Source of the DNA: Eonycteris spelaea
Taxonomy: Eukaryota; Chordata; Mammalia; Chiroptera; Pteropodidae
Direction of reading: 5' to 3'
Length of the DNA stretch: 64,000 bases
Assembly: GCA_003508835.1 (NCBI GenBank)
Contig: PUFA01000116.1
Span: 5,456,001-5,520,000, forward strand
A program made the translations under genes and the position numbers. Position 1 is the stretch's first letter. Each line of letters opens with the position of its first letter. Shown piece by piece: positions 1 through 38,700 of the stretch. The notes below the pieces were generated by a model, which was not told the DNA's origin, searched no databases, and saw only the letters and a list, made by a program, of their open reading frames with translations.

Positions 1-1158
1 AAGGAGGGGATCTTGGTGAACAAGCTTATGACCCTCTCCCTGCCCCCACCTGCTCAGCCCCTGTTCCGTCTTCCAGGTCTGGGGAACGTCCACTTTTATG
101 GCCAGTCTTCGCATGTTTTCTTAATGTGACATTTCCCACCCCAGGCCCAAGAGAGGTTCTATGACATATATTACAGAGAGAAGTATATATAAATATATAG
201 AAATATTACAGAGTATATACACGCGGGCACGGGCTCGAGGGCCCACCGCCGGCCCCACCCAGGCTGCAGCCTCTCCCTCAGGGCCTGGGGAGGGGGCAGG
301 GACGGACCGCGGCAGAGGGCTCCAGGCTGTGTTCGATGGCACTAAACGGAACGTGGTGGCATCCGCTGGCTATGCGTGTCTCATTTGGGGACGGGAGGAG
401 ACTGGGCCCAGGGGAGGGGAAGGAAGAGGATATCGGGTCTGGGAGGGGACAGGACTAAAAGGCGGCGTCAGGGAGAAAAGCGAGGGTTCCCGGGCGCTGG
501 GAGGCTCCGGGGCCACTTCCAGGAACTGCGGGCTGCCAGCAGGCTCCCCGGTGCTGATTCGGGTGCGTGTGGCTCAGATTCCCGGGAGTGGGAGCTCTTT
601 ATCCACATTTTATACTTAAATCGTGGGCAGAGACGTGGGACTGGCCTTTCGCTGCCCTAGTCATGGCCTTTGCTTGGGGACAGATATTGAGAGCCAGATG
701 GAGTCTAGAGGCCACCGGGGTCGGGGTGGGGGCCCCCGGGAGAAGGGGCTGTGGAGGTGGCCCCATCTCCTCTGGCATGGCTCTCGCGGGACCACAGTTG
801 TCCCGGGCCTCCCCTGACTCGCCTGTGGAGACCGAAGGGCAGATGGACAAGGCCAGGAAGCTGCTGGGACAAGAACCCCAGGGAGTTCTGGGGAACTGAG
901 GAGAGGCAGGGGCCCCTGGCCCACACTCCGGGAAACTCCGGCAGGCCCCGGGGTGTCAGCCCCTTCACTGGGAGGTCTACCGGGATCGGCCCAAATGACT
1001 GACCAAGGCTACTACTCCCTGCACACGTTCTGGCTTCTCTAAGGCTGTCACTGTCACATTTAAAGATTCCACACTGGTGTCATCCTTTCAACTCGAGGAC
1101 ATACCCTCCGGCCCGGGCCCCTCGGTAGCCGGCCTTATGAGGCGGTCTCAGCAGGTGG
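1..1158. other. Non-coding sequence between the CLCN1 stop and the expected FAM131B 3' end
   Basis: No conserved coding exon is visible. The part next to position 1158 is CLCN1 3'UTR on the minus strand. No AATAAA is present; a TTTAAA variant near 1060-1066 is the only weak poly(A) candidate. An AT-rich island at about 165-225 sits in GC-rich sequence and looks like 3'UTR. In other mammals FAM131B lies tail-to-tail with CLCN1, so this could be the end of its 3'UTR on the plus strand, but nothing here proves it. Confidence 0.35.
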
Positions 1159-26466
<25,308 letters not shown>

Positions 26467-26581
26467 GCTCCCGCCCCCGGCCAGGCCTTGGCCCGCTTGC
26501 CCCCGTCCTCTCCCCAGTGCAGCTCCTTAAGCCTGTCCTCTTGCTTGTCCCCAAGGCGTCTGGGGCAGCATGCCCACCCCG

Positions 26582-26591
26582 CTATTTATAG
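26582..26591 (-). promoter_or_regulatory. CLCN1: CLCN1 promoter: TATA/MEF2-type element
   Basis: The minus strand reads CTATAAATAG, which matches both a TATA box and the MEF2 consensus CTA(A/T)4TAG. It lies 116 nt upstream of the CLCN1 ATG, which would place a start site near 26555 and give a short 5'UTR. E-box sequences (CACATG, CAGGTG) lie within about 70 bp further upstream. This suits muscle-specific expression; the start site itself is inferred. Confidence 0.6.
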
Positions 26592-26599
26592 CCATCTCT

Positions 26600-29500
26600 C
26601 CATCACATGACTCCCCCCACCGCCACATCTGATCTGCTTGGGGTCGAAACAGGTGTGCGGGCAGTGCGGGGGAGGCGTTGGGACGGAACCTGAGGGACAG
26701 CCCCACAGGGAATTCCCTCAGCAGGGCCAGCAGCACTGTCCCCCTCCTTCGTCACTAGGAGGCTTCCAGCCACAAGGCGCTGGTCCTCTATAAATATCGC
26801 CCAGACCAGTGGAAACCTGCGTAGCCTGCTCCCACCTCCGTGCCCACAGAGTGCGCTAGACCTGCACGCTGTGCGTCCCACCTGCCCTCTCCAGCACATT
26901 GGACAGGTGAGGCTGGGGTGCCCGATGGAGCGATCGAGGTCTGGAAACACTGGAGAGGAACTCATCCTGGACAGTAACTGGTGCCTCTCTGCCGTCTTTC
27001 CCTGTTGGGTGATTCTCAGCTCCGAATCTTCCCAAGGTCAAGGTCTAGTCCTCATCTGTCGCACCAGCTCTCCCAGCCCGTCCAATGTTCAGTTTTCTCC
27101 TCCAGCTCTGTCTTTGCTGTCTGCCAGGGGCTGCTAATAACGCTCGGTGCCGTCCCCTTGACTCCACCCTTGTCACCCGGTGGGTGCGGGGCGCTGGGGA
27201 AGCAGTGGTGGTAGCCTTGAGTTCCGGCACTTCTCCCACTTCCCAGACTGATACGCGGCGGCTCCACCTGGACTTATGGGGAGGGCCTGAGCCCCCGTGT
27301 GGCCTGGGGAGCACTCACCTAAGTCTAGATTAGAGAACGGGGGAGAAGGGGAAGTGGGCCAGGGCAGGGGCTCACAGAGCAGGTAAGGGACTATTTCTCA
27401 TGACCAGCTGACAAACCTAAAAGATGACAGGGAAGTACTCCGCTGTTCTTCCCTTTTCAGGTCAATAAATAATTTTTGTCCAAGGACAAACTACTTTATC
27501 TGGCATCACTTTTTTTTTTCTTCTTTCACCAGTTTCCTAGGACATTCCCCCTGCGAATTCCTCACTATAGAGGTTATAAACACAAGCCAGTGTGTGCTGC
27601 AGGATCCATCACCAAGTGGAGTCTGTCCCTGGACAGCCAAGTTCAGGGACAACAGGGTAGGAACACCACACACCTGGTTTACAAGGGTATTTTGATCTAG
27701 GCTCAATGAACTGTCCAAAGCAGCTGGGAAGATGGATACCCTTGAAAGCACCTTTTCCAACATGAATCCCACAAGCCCGAAGGCCTGTAATCCACCCACA
27801 AAGATGACAAACGTGAGCCGTTTTGAGGGACCGAAAGTTCTGAGATATCCGCCTTCTCTGCAGGCAGAAAATAGAAGATCTAAGCGGTTGGTGTAAGATA
27901 AAAGGAATACTATCTTAATAAGGAACATAGGGTGCCCAAGTGAAATTATATTTTTGGAGGGGCTTCAGAAACAGGAAAGATTTTCAACTGTGGAGTATGA
28001 CTCTCTTGAAAGGAGATAGTTTCTGTAGGTTCTTGATAATTCCAAGGAAAAAATATCTAAGGCAATTATTATTATTCCTTCAACTCTTCTGAGAAAGTCA
28101 GGTGGCTTTTATGGATCTTAAGATTTGAAGGCAGAGCTCCATGGGACTGGGAAGCCTTCACACGTGACCAAGTCCAATAGAAGCATCAGCCGCAACTCTG
28201 AAAACCAGATTCTGGAGTTAGGAGGGGCAAGGAACTCTCCAGCCGCTAGTGCCAAGGATTTGAGAGGAATTATCTTGAGTTTGAGATTGCAAATAGTTAA
28301 AACCTTGTGGATTATTATCCTGTAAGAGAATGAGAAACTAACCCCCAGCACGGTTACAGGGCTTAGTTTCCTACTTGGAAGGCCAAAGGTGGATTTCTGG
28401 GGAGTCCTGTGAAAAGCTCCTAATTTGGAAACATTCATAAGCATAGATATACTCTATATGTATAGTGCATAATACATGCATTTTTCTGGTGTTTTAAATA
28501 TTTTCTTGAGATCCACAATACTAAAAAGTTAAAACTCATAGGCTTATGAATTGCTATGTGAAGGGTGTCAAAAGTGACCATATGGGACGCCCATGCAGGA
28601 GGAAGTGTGTCCTGGGGTGTAGGTGGCTGTGAACGAGCCAGCCTCTTGGCATCTGTTTAAGCAAGGACCTTCTTCCAGGGCTATGCCTTTGAGGCTCCCA
28701 TCTCTTCCAAGTCTGGCCTCCCCAGTCCACCGGCCAGTACACCATTATATTCCGTAAAGGGGTTTCCGGTCATCACTTTCTCTCTGTACACACAGCCACG
28801 TGTGGAACCCATGACCACCTGCTTCTGAAATTTCTCCCAGGCAAGTGCAACTTTCTCGGAACTTCCTCTTTGTAGCTCTACCCTCTGGAAGTCATTTCCC
28901 GCTACTTACTGGCCCTTGCCTTCCAGATGCTCTAAAAAAACTCTTGGTCCCTTCTCATGCCCTGCATGAGGCCTTCCTTCCGTATTGTACTGGATGGGCC
29001 TCTTTCTCCCCCTTCTGGTTTTGCAAGCATGGTACACCTTTTTTCTATCCTCTTAATGAGGGCTCAAATGGAATCAGTCTTTGGTCTCAGGTTTATTCTC
29101 TCAGCTCAGTGGGAAAAACCTATAGCGCCAGAGTGTGGAGAAAACCTTGTGCTGGGAAGTCATAGAAGCAACATTGTTAAGGGGCACACTCAGTGTGAGA
29201 CTGTTTCACATCCTGGCCTGTTCCTCAGAAAGGCAGTAAGCCCACAACTCAGGTTATGGAGAAAAAGAACGTACAAAAAAGCTACCAAGGTGTTTGCCCG
29301 CAGCAAGCACGGAATGAATGTTAAGTCCTATTAAAACGGCTGCTCATTTTGAAGAGTTAATGTGTTAACACCTTGCGATTTACCACACGTCCTCACAGTA
29401 AATCCTCTGCCCTTTTTTAGGTAGAAACAATGTTCTTCATTTTTTGATAAGGGGACTGAACTTGTATGAGGTTAGCCAAGGTCTCCAGCATCTTTTAAAG

Positions 29501-30790
29501 GCTGAGCTAACATTGAAATTCTAATTGATTCTAAGTCCATGCCCTCAAAGCTACATTTCTTCCTTCCCCGCCCCCTCCCCTCTCCTGTAAAATGGGAGTG
29601 ACTACCCCGGGGACTGTGGGGAGGATGGGAGAGCGCCAGGCCCAGTGCCCGTGACATACTCAGCCCTGGGTCAGCTGTAACGATTAGGGGTGGCACCCTC
29701 CTCAGACTAGATGCCTTGCCCCTTGCTCCGTTCCCCGGGTCCCACTTCCTGTTCTCTTCCGCATGAGAGTAAAGCTGCCCTCCAGCCCCCAGCTCCGGGA
29801 GGGGATAATTTTAGAAGAGAATCCCTGGCAGAGGTAAGCAGGGGGAAGGGAACGGAGCTGTGGAAGTCAACCCGATACCCTTATTCAAGGGCAGCGGTGG
29901 GAAGGACACGGAATCCAGCTCGGAGACAGATGCCGCTCTGTAATCCCAGACGTCACACCTCCATAAAGTTTTCCTGTCCCGAAAAAGGGCACCTTCCTTA
30001 CTCCAGCTGACCCAGTACTTTAACGGCTCCCAGACTCTGTCTCCCTCCCTCCCTCCAGGTTATCCATTTTTCCTGATCGACCTCCTCCCGCCCTATTGCC
30101 CTCAGTGCTCTTCTTCAGCCAGTCCCTTCCCTCCACTAGGCCATGTGCTTCTGAGGCCCCTTAGTCCCTTTTCGCTTTCCCCTCTGTATTCAGCAACTAC
30201 CCCCAGGTCCACAGCTGTGGCCTACCCCAGGGCCCCTAAAGAATGTCCGGTCTCATGCTGAACCCCCACGGCCCATTTGCACTTGCCTCTCCAGGCATGC
30301 ACTTTAGATCCATCGCACCCCAAGAACTCCCAATTTACATACAGCCCGCTGCTTAGAGCTCAAATCTCGTCCGAGCTGCCCTAGAATTCTTACCTCTGCC
30401 CACCCCAGAAAACCTGAAATCCAAATTGGACCACAGTGAGATAAGAAACCCTACAGACCTCATCGCCCTCCTATTCCAGCCCAATGTTTCCCAGCCTTCA
30501 TCCCCAAATTTAAATAATCCAGGACCAGCGCTGCTTGCTAATGACTCTTCTGTCTCCGACCGTGTGAAATCCAGCGCTGCCAACTTTGGGCAGTTGATTG
30601 TGGTCATGACAACTAAGGTGGCCTCCTCTCAGGTGGGGACCTGCACATAGGAAGAAGATATGGCAACAAAACAGGAAGGGACTGCCCTTGGGAAGTGGTG
30701 AGGAATGTCGGAAGGGGCCAAGAAAATAAAAACGTGCGGGCTTTGTAAGATTATTGACAGTCACAGAGAAACCAGACACACGGCACTAAT
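26600..30790. other. Intergenic region between the CLCN1 promoter and the CASP2 3' end
   Basis: No conserved coding exon is seen. It holds possible upstream regulatory sequence of CLCN1, including a second TATAAATA on the plus strand near 26790, and MIR-like debris around 29430-29690. A long CT-rich tract lies near 30020-30210. Open frames here are short and match nothing I recognise. Confidence 0.45.
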
Positions 30791-30801
30791 AAATATGAGC
30801 A

Positions 30802-30807
30802 TTTATT
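30802..30807 (-). terminator. CASP2: Candidate CASP2 poly(A) signal
   Basis: The minus strand reads AATAAA at this point, about 1.96 kb past the restored CASP2 stop. That agrees with the long 3'UTR of mammalian CASP2. Another AATAAA-type hexamer near 31600 is an alternative. Confidence 0.4.
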
Positions 30808-31129
30808 TGGCACCTGATGGCAACACAACATCCTGGCAGTGGGAAGTGGAGAAGTTCCATCACCCAAATACTTCCATGCGATACTGACCCAAAGGCAAGA
30901 CTTGGCTACAAGTCTCCAAACTGCCTGGCTCACAGAACAAGTATTTATTGAGCACCGGGATTACCACACAGGCCGAGCACCGTGCCAGCCCATGGGGGAT
31001 GTGCAGGAAGTTGTCTCACACGTGACACGTCGTCAGGAGCTAGTAATGCCAGCGGATAAAACAACACATGAAAACACAGAGCACAAATACCAAACTGTGT
31101 GCATTGTCAGTATTCTAGCTAGGGTTGCC

Positions 31130-31790
31130 TGCTTGCTTCCTTCCTTCCTTCTTTCAACAAACATTTATCAAAGACCTACCATGTGCCAGGCACTGGGTAC
31201 ATACTGGTGAACAAAAGAGACAAGGTTCTGGCCCTCATAGAGACAGAAATGAACAAATGAAGCAAATATAATATATTCATTACAGACTACCAAAACTACA
31301 ATCAAGGAATTAGGCTAAAGCATTAAGGAAACAGAAGCTCATTTAGAGAGAGAATGGCCTGGGAAGGCCTACCCAAGAAAGTGGCATTTGGGCTGAGACT
31401 TGAATAAAGCCACCCAAGCCAAGAGCGGTGAGACATGGCACTCAGTGGACCCCAACAGAGTGTGATGGTTTAGGACAGGAACGATCTCGAATGTTCGAAA
31501 CTGCGGAAGCCACTGGGGCCATCACCTAGGGAGAAAGCAGCACTTACTGGGGGTCAGAGGGAAAGACAGGAGCCCTCCAGGCCACGGTGAAGAGTTTGGA
31601 TTTTATTTGAAGTGTAATAGGAAAACAAAGGATTCCAAACAGAAGTGACACGATCCGATTTCTATTTACAAACCCCAAACCAGACCTGTCACATAGACAT
31701 CAGCTTGAAGGGGGCAAGAGTGGAAGCAAAGGAGAAGGCCTTCGAGGACAGGAAAGCTTCATACAAGCGCAGATAAATACGACTTCCAGA
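31130..31790 (+). repeat. Ancient dispersed mammalian repeat, second copy
   Basis: It begins ATTTATCAAAGACCTACCAT with CAGGCACTGGGTACATACTG, passes through GGCATTTGGGCTGAGACTTG and ends near GAAGGGGGCAAGAGTGGAAG. It is the same family as 22230-22860 and lies in the presumed CASP2 3'UTR. Shorter copies of the CAGGCACTG end lie near 34715-34805 and 35205-35310. Confidence 0.5.
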
Positions 31791-32764
31791 GTAAACAAAT
31801 ACCATGTACTGCACTAACAATGGCCTCCCTGAAACGGAAAGACAGAGGTGGAAGGGGAAACGGCACACAAAATCAAAAGGGATTTAATACTGAAACAGAA
31901 AGCAGGAACAAAGGACTAAATCACAGCCTGGAGCAGCCAAATAATCTGATTAGTACTTCACACCGAAGTGGTGGCAGCAGAAAATAGGGATGAAATGAAG
32001 GTAAAGAGAGAGAAACAAGAAGCAGAAAGTAACTGGGAAGCTTTTATAGAAAGGGACATTTCAAAGGAGGAGAAAAGGTGACACATATTACGGAGCATGA
32101 GGAAGCACACCACTCTTATCTGCCTCTGCTGGCACGCTGCCAGGCTCAGCTCGGTAACAGCTCAGAGGAAGCAGCAAGGAAAATATCTTCAAAGACCAAC
32201 GAGTTACAGACGCAAGGCATGCAAACCCTAACCTCTGCTGACAGCTGGGGTTCCCGAGTCTAAAGGAGCCACGAGTGGTGGTTGAGAAGACTGTCCTCCC
32301 AGCGGGTGGCCGTTTGCCCCTTTGAAGCCAAATGAGAACCGCCTATGAGGACCCTGCAAACTCTCGCTCCGGGACAAGTGGGAGAGAGAGAATCAAAGGA
32401 AAGACAGACCCCTGAGACTGCAGTGACCAAAGCGCTACCTACGAAGGCGCTGGGGTGGGAAGTGAGCACTCGCGACGAGGCCCCCAGCCCCTCCCCGCGA
32501 GGGCAACGTGTCCACACCTCCCGCCAGGCTCCTCTGCGGCGGCCTGACGCTCCTGGCAACGGTCCAGGGCCAGCGCGTCACCCCGGAGGAGCCGGCCCGC
32601 AGTCCCGGACCGAAGGGTGGAGACGACAGGTGTGTGAAACCAGCCCGGGAGACTCCCAGTCCCTGAGGGGGAAGGACAGAAACGGAACCCCGAAGAGAAA
32701 AGGCGCCGTCACGCCTCCGGTGGTCCAGTGGCCTCGATCTGGCACGAAGGGCGGAGAGGTGGCA

Positions 32765-35700
32765 TCACGTGGGAGGTGTCCCGGGAACAGGTAGAGGTGA
32801 CGGCACAGGGTGCTGCAGTACTCAGACATCTCCTTGCACCGGTGGAACTCCGTGCCCGGGGCATAGCCTTCACGCTGCTTGATGAGTGCGTTCACCTGGA
32901 AAGGCAGAAACCAGGCTGCGGCTGAGAACCTGGCGTTTCCATGACACCGACAGCACAACAGAAAGGGTGGAGCCACTGCAAAAACCAGTGTCAGGGAAGA
33001 GAAGGGGAGGGGGAGGGGAAGGGAGGAGGGGGGAGGGAGGAGGGAGGGGAAGGGAGGAGAGGGGGAGAGGAAGGGGAAGGGAAGAGGGGGAAGGGCGGGG
33101 GAAGGGCAGAGGAAGAGATGAGGAAGGGGAAGGGAGGAGGAGGGAGGAAGGAGGAAGGGGAGGAGAGGGGGAGAGGAAGGGGGAAGGGAGGAGGGAGGGA
33201 GGAAGGAGAGAGGAAGGGGGAAGGGAGGAGGAAGGGGAAGGGAGGAGAGAAGGGAAGGGGGAAGGAGGGAGGAAGGGGGAAGGGAGGACACCAAGGAGGA
33301 GCAGGTCAGGGAGCCAGACGGAGCCCACGTACCTTCACAAGCATGTCGGCCACGTGCATGTCACAAGCCCGCTCAGAGAACACTTGAGTAAGGGCCTCAA
33401 TGTACCAGGAGCCCCGTTTGGTGTTACGCATGGCGGCAGTCCCTGCGACCAGGACAGTAGTGAGCAGTGTGAAGGATGGCGGACACCCTCACACAGCTGG
33501 ACGTCCCAAACCGGCCTTGCGTGGCCCCCTGGACCCCCCCAGCCGGAGTGCCCTGCATGAAAGGGTGCAGGGCTACGAGTGTCGCCGTTCGGAGTCTTCT
33601 TCTTGAACCCAAATACCTCTGAGGCAGGCATAGCCGCAGATCATGTCCGAGCGCGTGGGCAGCCGCGTCCGCAGCAGCGGCTCCCTCCCAGCATCGCTCT
33701 CCTCACACTCGGCGGCCGGGCCATGGCTCCTTCCGTCCTGCTGGTCAACCCCACGATCTGTTTCATCTGCAGGAGGCAGGCACAATGGGCAAAGGCGTTA
33801 TTTCCTCCCATCTCTCTCGGGCCGGTCACGGGCAAGCTCAAGGCCCATACTATAACCGTGACTCGGAAGAGCCATTTCCAGCTGTTGCCTCCAACCTAGG
33901 GCTGATGAATTAAAAAACAGAAACTCTTGCTCTCCCAGCATGCACCCACTACTCGGGGTGCGCAGACGTGCGGTCCGGGCTGGGGCCTCCCTGTGAGACA
34001 GGGCGAGGGTGGACTCCAGCACTGCTTGTAAATAGAACTAAAAACCGTGCGCGTCCATGATTCACTCGTTCACTGAACAATGTAGCTGGCGGCCACAGTG
34101 CTTTTTATTCAAACGCGTAACAGAACATTGAGATGGTTTTATTATAAAAGGAAAAACCAGTTAATAAACCAAAAACATGATTACTACACGTATGCAACAT
34201 ATAAAAGTCCTGACTTTAAATCTACGTAACAAAAAGATTATAAAACCAACCATGACCAGTGTTTCTAAGGCGTTCTGGTATTTTTAAATCATTTGTTTAT
34301 TAATTTGACAAGCCAAACTGTAGCAGGCATCCAAGTGTTAAGAGATATTAAAAGAGAAGTAACTTCAAATTGAGATAATTTGACTGTTTTCTCCTAGATG
34401 ACCGAAAAAGAACGCCATTCTTCCATTTTGGCAGTAGCTTCTCGGCATACCCGGAGCACATGCCCACCCTCCCGACCCCGGCCTTCCCGACCCGGCCCCC
34501 ACACATATTATTTTGATGCTCCCTTTGGGGGTGGCAGGCGTGCTGCCGGTGGGAAACAGCGCCAGGGAGGCCACACGGCTCATCACACCAAAAGGAGGAT
34601 GCCCCTTTACGGCACTCCCTGCTCCATGTGACATTCGAGAGAGCCTAACAGGAAAATGAAGCCTGAAGAATGGAGAGGAAAACGACCAGGATTCACTGAT
34701 CCTATACAAATCGACTGAGCAAAAGCCTTGTGTCAGGTACTGTTTTTAAGCCCTAGGGACACAGCGAAGAAAAAGTCCCTGTCCTCATGGAGCTTACACT
34801 CCAGCTTAGGCAGGCGTGGCACCTTTGCAGACATCGATCTTATTAACTACACACAGCAGAAGACAGGTGCGCTCAAGTTTTCAAAGGAAGAGCTGGCAAC
34901 CCCAGAAGGATTTTAGAGAGAATATTCAGATTACCCCAGAAAGAGAACGATTTCTCCCTATCCAGATCTAGTATTGCATATATCTGAACACAGGATAAAT
35001 GATCACAGGGAGGTTTCGTTTCATTTTATTTTGCTGAAGACATCTCCTCGAGGAACTAGGCCAAGCCCAATGTCTCCCTCAAGATAAAGGCTACTGCTCT
35101 CTCGCTTTCATGTCTCAGAACTATTAGTCAATAAATGTCATTGGCTCTTTCTTCACATCATCCTCCTATCTGTTTTCTAACTTATTGCTACAATTTTTTA
35201 GGCAGGTTAATGTTCATCCATTTATTTATTAAGTGATACCACGTATCAGGCAGTGTTCTCCGTCTAGGACTGCAGAAGCTGAAGAAAAAGCAAGTTCCTG
35301 TCCTCACCTGTTCTTTTCCTAGTGCAGCTCCCTGCCGTAGTCATCGTCCTGAAAAGAAATTCATCACATCTTTTTCTTACTTAAGCTCCCAACAGCTACG
35401 TACTATCATCTGCTGAAGTCCAAACTCTCAGCCATGACTAAAGATTTATAATCAGCTGGCTCTATCTCATGTGGCCAGCCACATCTCATAAATACTTCTA
35501 GATGCTCAGTTTTTAAATTAGGTTCGGGTATAGTTATGAGTCAGCACACCATTTTTTGGGGGGAGTGGGATGGGAGGCATCCTCTCATCTTGGTGTGCCT
35601 TGTCATATTGTATTCTCATTTTCTTCTGAAAGTCTCTTTTTGCTTCTCCACACCCACGTAATCTTATCATTCTGGGTCCAAATTAAACCCTATCCACAAA

Positions 35701-38700
35701 ATCTCTTCAACTAAGCTTACTTACAATGATCTATTCCTTACTGCTTACTTTGTTTGTACGGTCTGATCTGACTTCACCCTTGCTTACTTGAGGCCTCTGA
35801 ACTATATTCAAGCAACTTCGTGTATATTTATTTGCTTTACTTTCCTAGCAAGTTAGTAGGTTCTTTTGAGAGGAGGGAGGAAGGGAGAGAAGGAGAGACA
35901 TCACATTTTCTTTTTTTTGTGATAGTACCTAGTGCAGTCCTAGTCATGTAAGACCTTAATGGATCATATTCTTTAGTGATATTAAGAGGGTAGTTACATT
36001 ATTAGCCATTTACATTTGTTGAATACACAACAGATTAAAATTTTTTTTTGAGTATTTTAAGTGGCCTTTAAACGAATATAAACCCCACGAGGGCACAGAT
36101 CATGTTATAACATCCATGGCTGGCGTTTTTGTAGATTTACTATGAGTCAGGTACTGTACTAAGTAAGCCCTTCATAAGCATTAATTCATCTAATCACTGA
36201 ATTAATGAAGTAGGCCTGATCATTATCTACATTTTACACTGAGTAAGCGAAAGTGGAGGGACATCAAGTAACTCCTCCAACCTGACACAAGTAGTCAGGT
36301 GGGAAAGAGGCAGAATTTGACTCCAAAGTTAGAGGTTTCAATTATTACTGGTCTCCTTCCAGATGAGAAGCATGCCTGAATGTCCTCTGTGCCCAGTCAC
36401 GGGGCCCTGGCTCTTCGAGGGGCAAGACAGACTGTATGCCGGGAAGAAAAGGGTTGGAAGCAGAGGATGGATGGACAAACGAGGACGAGTCAAGGGCTGA
36501 CCTGGGGCCTCTGCACTGCTACCCTGCATGGCGCGTGGATGAGGAAAAGAATGGACGCAAGAATGGCAGGGCAGATGAAAAGAGAAGAACGAGGAAAAAG
36601 TGGAAATGGGGAGGAAAGATGGAGACGGGGAAAGAGGAAGGGGACAAAGTGAGAGGGACAGGAAGAAGAGACATAGCAAATCCTTAAACGGAAGGAGTAA
36701 GAATAAGGCGCATCAGGGTTATCAATAAGCACAGAGAATGTCAGAATGTCAGAGTCCTCAGAACAGAAGGCGGAGAAGATGGTGAAGAGAGTCTTGAGAA
36801 TAGGACATGGCGGTGCACAGAGAGTGACCGACCTGAGAGCCACGGGCTGCCCAGGTCCCGGCACACCACATGCATCGGGAGACACTTACAGAGCAAGAGA
36901 GGCGGTGGCAGCAGTGAACAGAAGGAGGTGCCCAAGGGATCCAATAGCACCTGAGAGGAGCAAACAGGAAAGTGAGAGCTGGTGGGAGGCTGCCCACGAG
37001 CCACCACCCAGGCGCTGGTCGGCCAGGGCACTCACCTCCACGGCAGGCCTGGATGAAGAACATCTTCGGCTTGTTCTGCAGGCTCGGGCAGTTGGCATTG
37101 TCAAAGAGCTGGAACACCTCTTGCAGCTGCCAGGAAGGAGGAAGGAAGAAGGGCGGTTAGGCCGTCGGTAGGACCTCCCGAGTCCTGTCCACGTGACAGC
37201 AGCCAGTACTGGACAGACGGGCAGGCTGGAGGCGATAGCACCATCCACAAGGCTGCACGCACCTGAAGCAGCTTGCCATCCACGCCATAGATGCCACCCT
37301 CCACACCGTGAGAGAGGAGGGCCACTATGCATGAGTCGGTGGCACGGTGAGCGGGTAACTGGGCAAAATTCTGCAGCTTCTCTTGCATTTCCTACAAGAA
37401 AGAACCGATTAGCCTTGTTCACTGTAGTCAGCACCAATATAAGCTTTTCTGCGGGCCTGAAACCTTAGGCCATCGGAAGATAAAATGTTTCCTGCATGTG
37501 CATGCCTGTGGTCACGGAAAGGAAGTCAGAGACTCTTTGAGAGGCTAAAGTTATGAACTCACCAGAAAAATGTAGGACTTAAGACACAGAATTCTGAATG
37601 CAGCTGCCCAAGATTCAGACTGAGGTATGTTAAGAACTCTTGTATTAAAGCAAATTACTAATGAAGCTAATCAAAAGCTGGTTAACTCTACCCATTCCCC
37701 AATCATCAACAAGATCTTTCTGAATGCCTCTGAATGTCAGTGGCACAGGACAACCAGGAGAGCTGTGAATGAAGTAACATAACCTACGTAACCCACGCAG
37801 CAACAAGAAAATAAAGTGCTCTGTGACAAAGGGCTAAGAGGGTCTTGACTAGAGAACTGTTCTCTGTCTGGGTCTGAAGTCCCCAGAGGTGTCCATGTCT
37901 GTATAAAACGCCTTGTATGGAGGGCTGTCAGGGCCTGACTGCAGGCCGGGCTAAAGGATCAGGCAGATCGAGGGGTGACCCCTGGGCTCACAAATGGGAA
38001 CATGTTATTTAGCCCCTCAAGGCTCTAATACCTTTTTTTAAGAAAAGGACTGATAACTATGTCTGGCACGTACTGTGAAGATCCGCCATTACTGTAACAA
38101 GCACGCCTAATGAAGGGTATCAGGACTATCAGTTTTCAAAGAAACCTGCAGTCCAGTGTAACAATCCTGCATACCTAGCACCAAGTTGCCATACATGAGT
38201 TCTTCTCTACCTCAGGCACCTGGCCCATCAATGGAAAGTTATGCTGTATCTAACAGTATAATAATCTGGCAGTAATTGTAAACCTACATCACCTTCTACA
38301 ACCCAATAGGTCTGGGTCATCTCTCCCATCTGAGATGAGCAGAGATCCCGTTAGTTATGAATCTGAACTAGAATGAAGATGAATATGCTACCCAGGCAGA
38401 AGGGTTCCGTACAAATCCCATGATAAGGAGACTCACTCGTATGATATACTACAGTGGTTCTCAGTGCGGTCCCCAAAACAGCAGCATCAGAATCACCAGG
38501 GAACTTGTTAGAAATGCAGTCGTGGACCCCGCAACTGTGTTTTAATCAGCCCTCAGGGTGATTCTGATATGCAAAGTCTGTGAACTACCCATCTATGTGA
38601 ATATAGTTGATGAATAAAATAGGGATTAGGGGTGCTGACACCCTACACAAAAATCCACGTGTAACTTTTGACTCTCCCAGAACTGAACTATAGCTGTTCC

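Larger units (their letters stand above)
33334..36889 (-). other. CASP2 introns either side of the DETDRG exon
   Basis: Apart from the exon at 33766-33617, this stretch is non-coding. It holds LINE-2 and other old repeats (about 34715-35890), a MIR/L2-type fragment (36125-36330) and the splicing element near 36750. No further exon is recognised. Confidence 0.5.

Noticed and set aside
32886..33560. Long plus-strand frames rich in G, R and E, and minus-strand frames rich in L, P and S
   Set aside because: They are translations of the purine-rich simple repeat and run across CASP2 exons.
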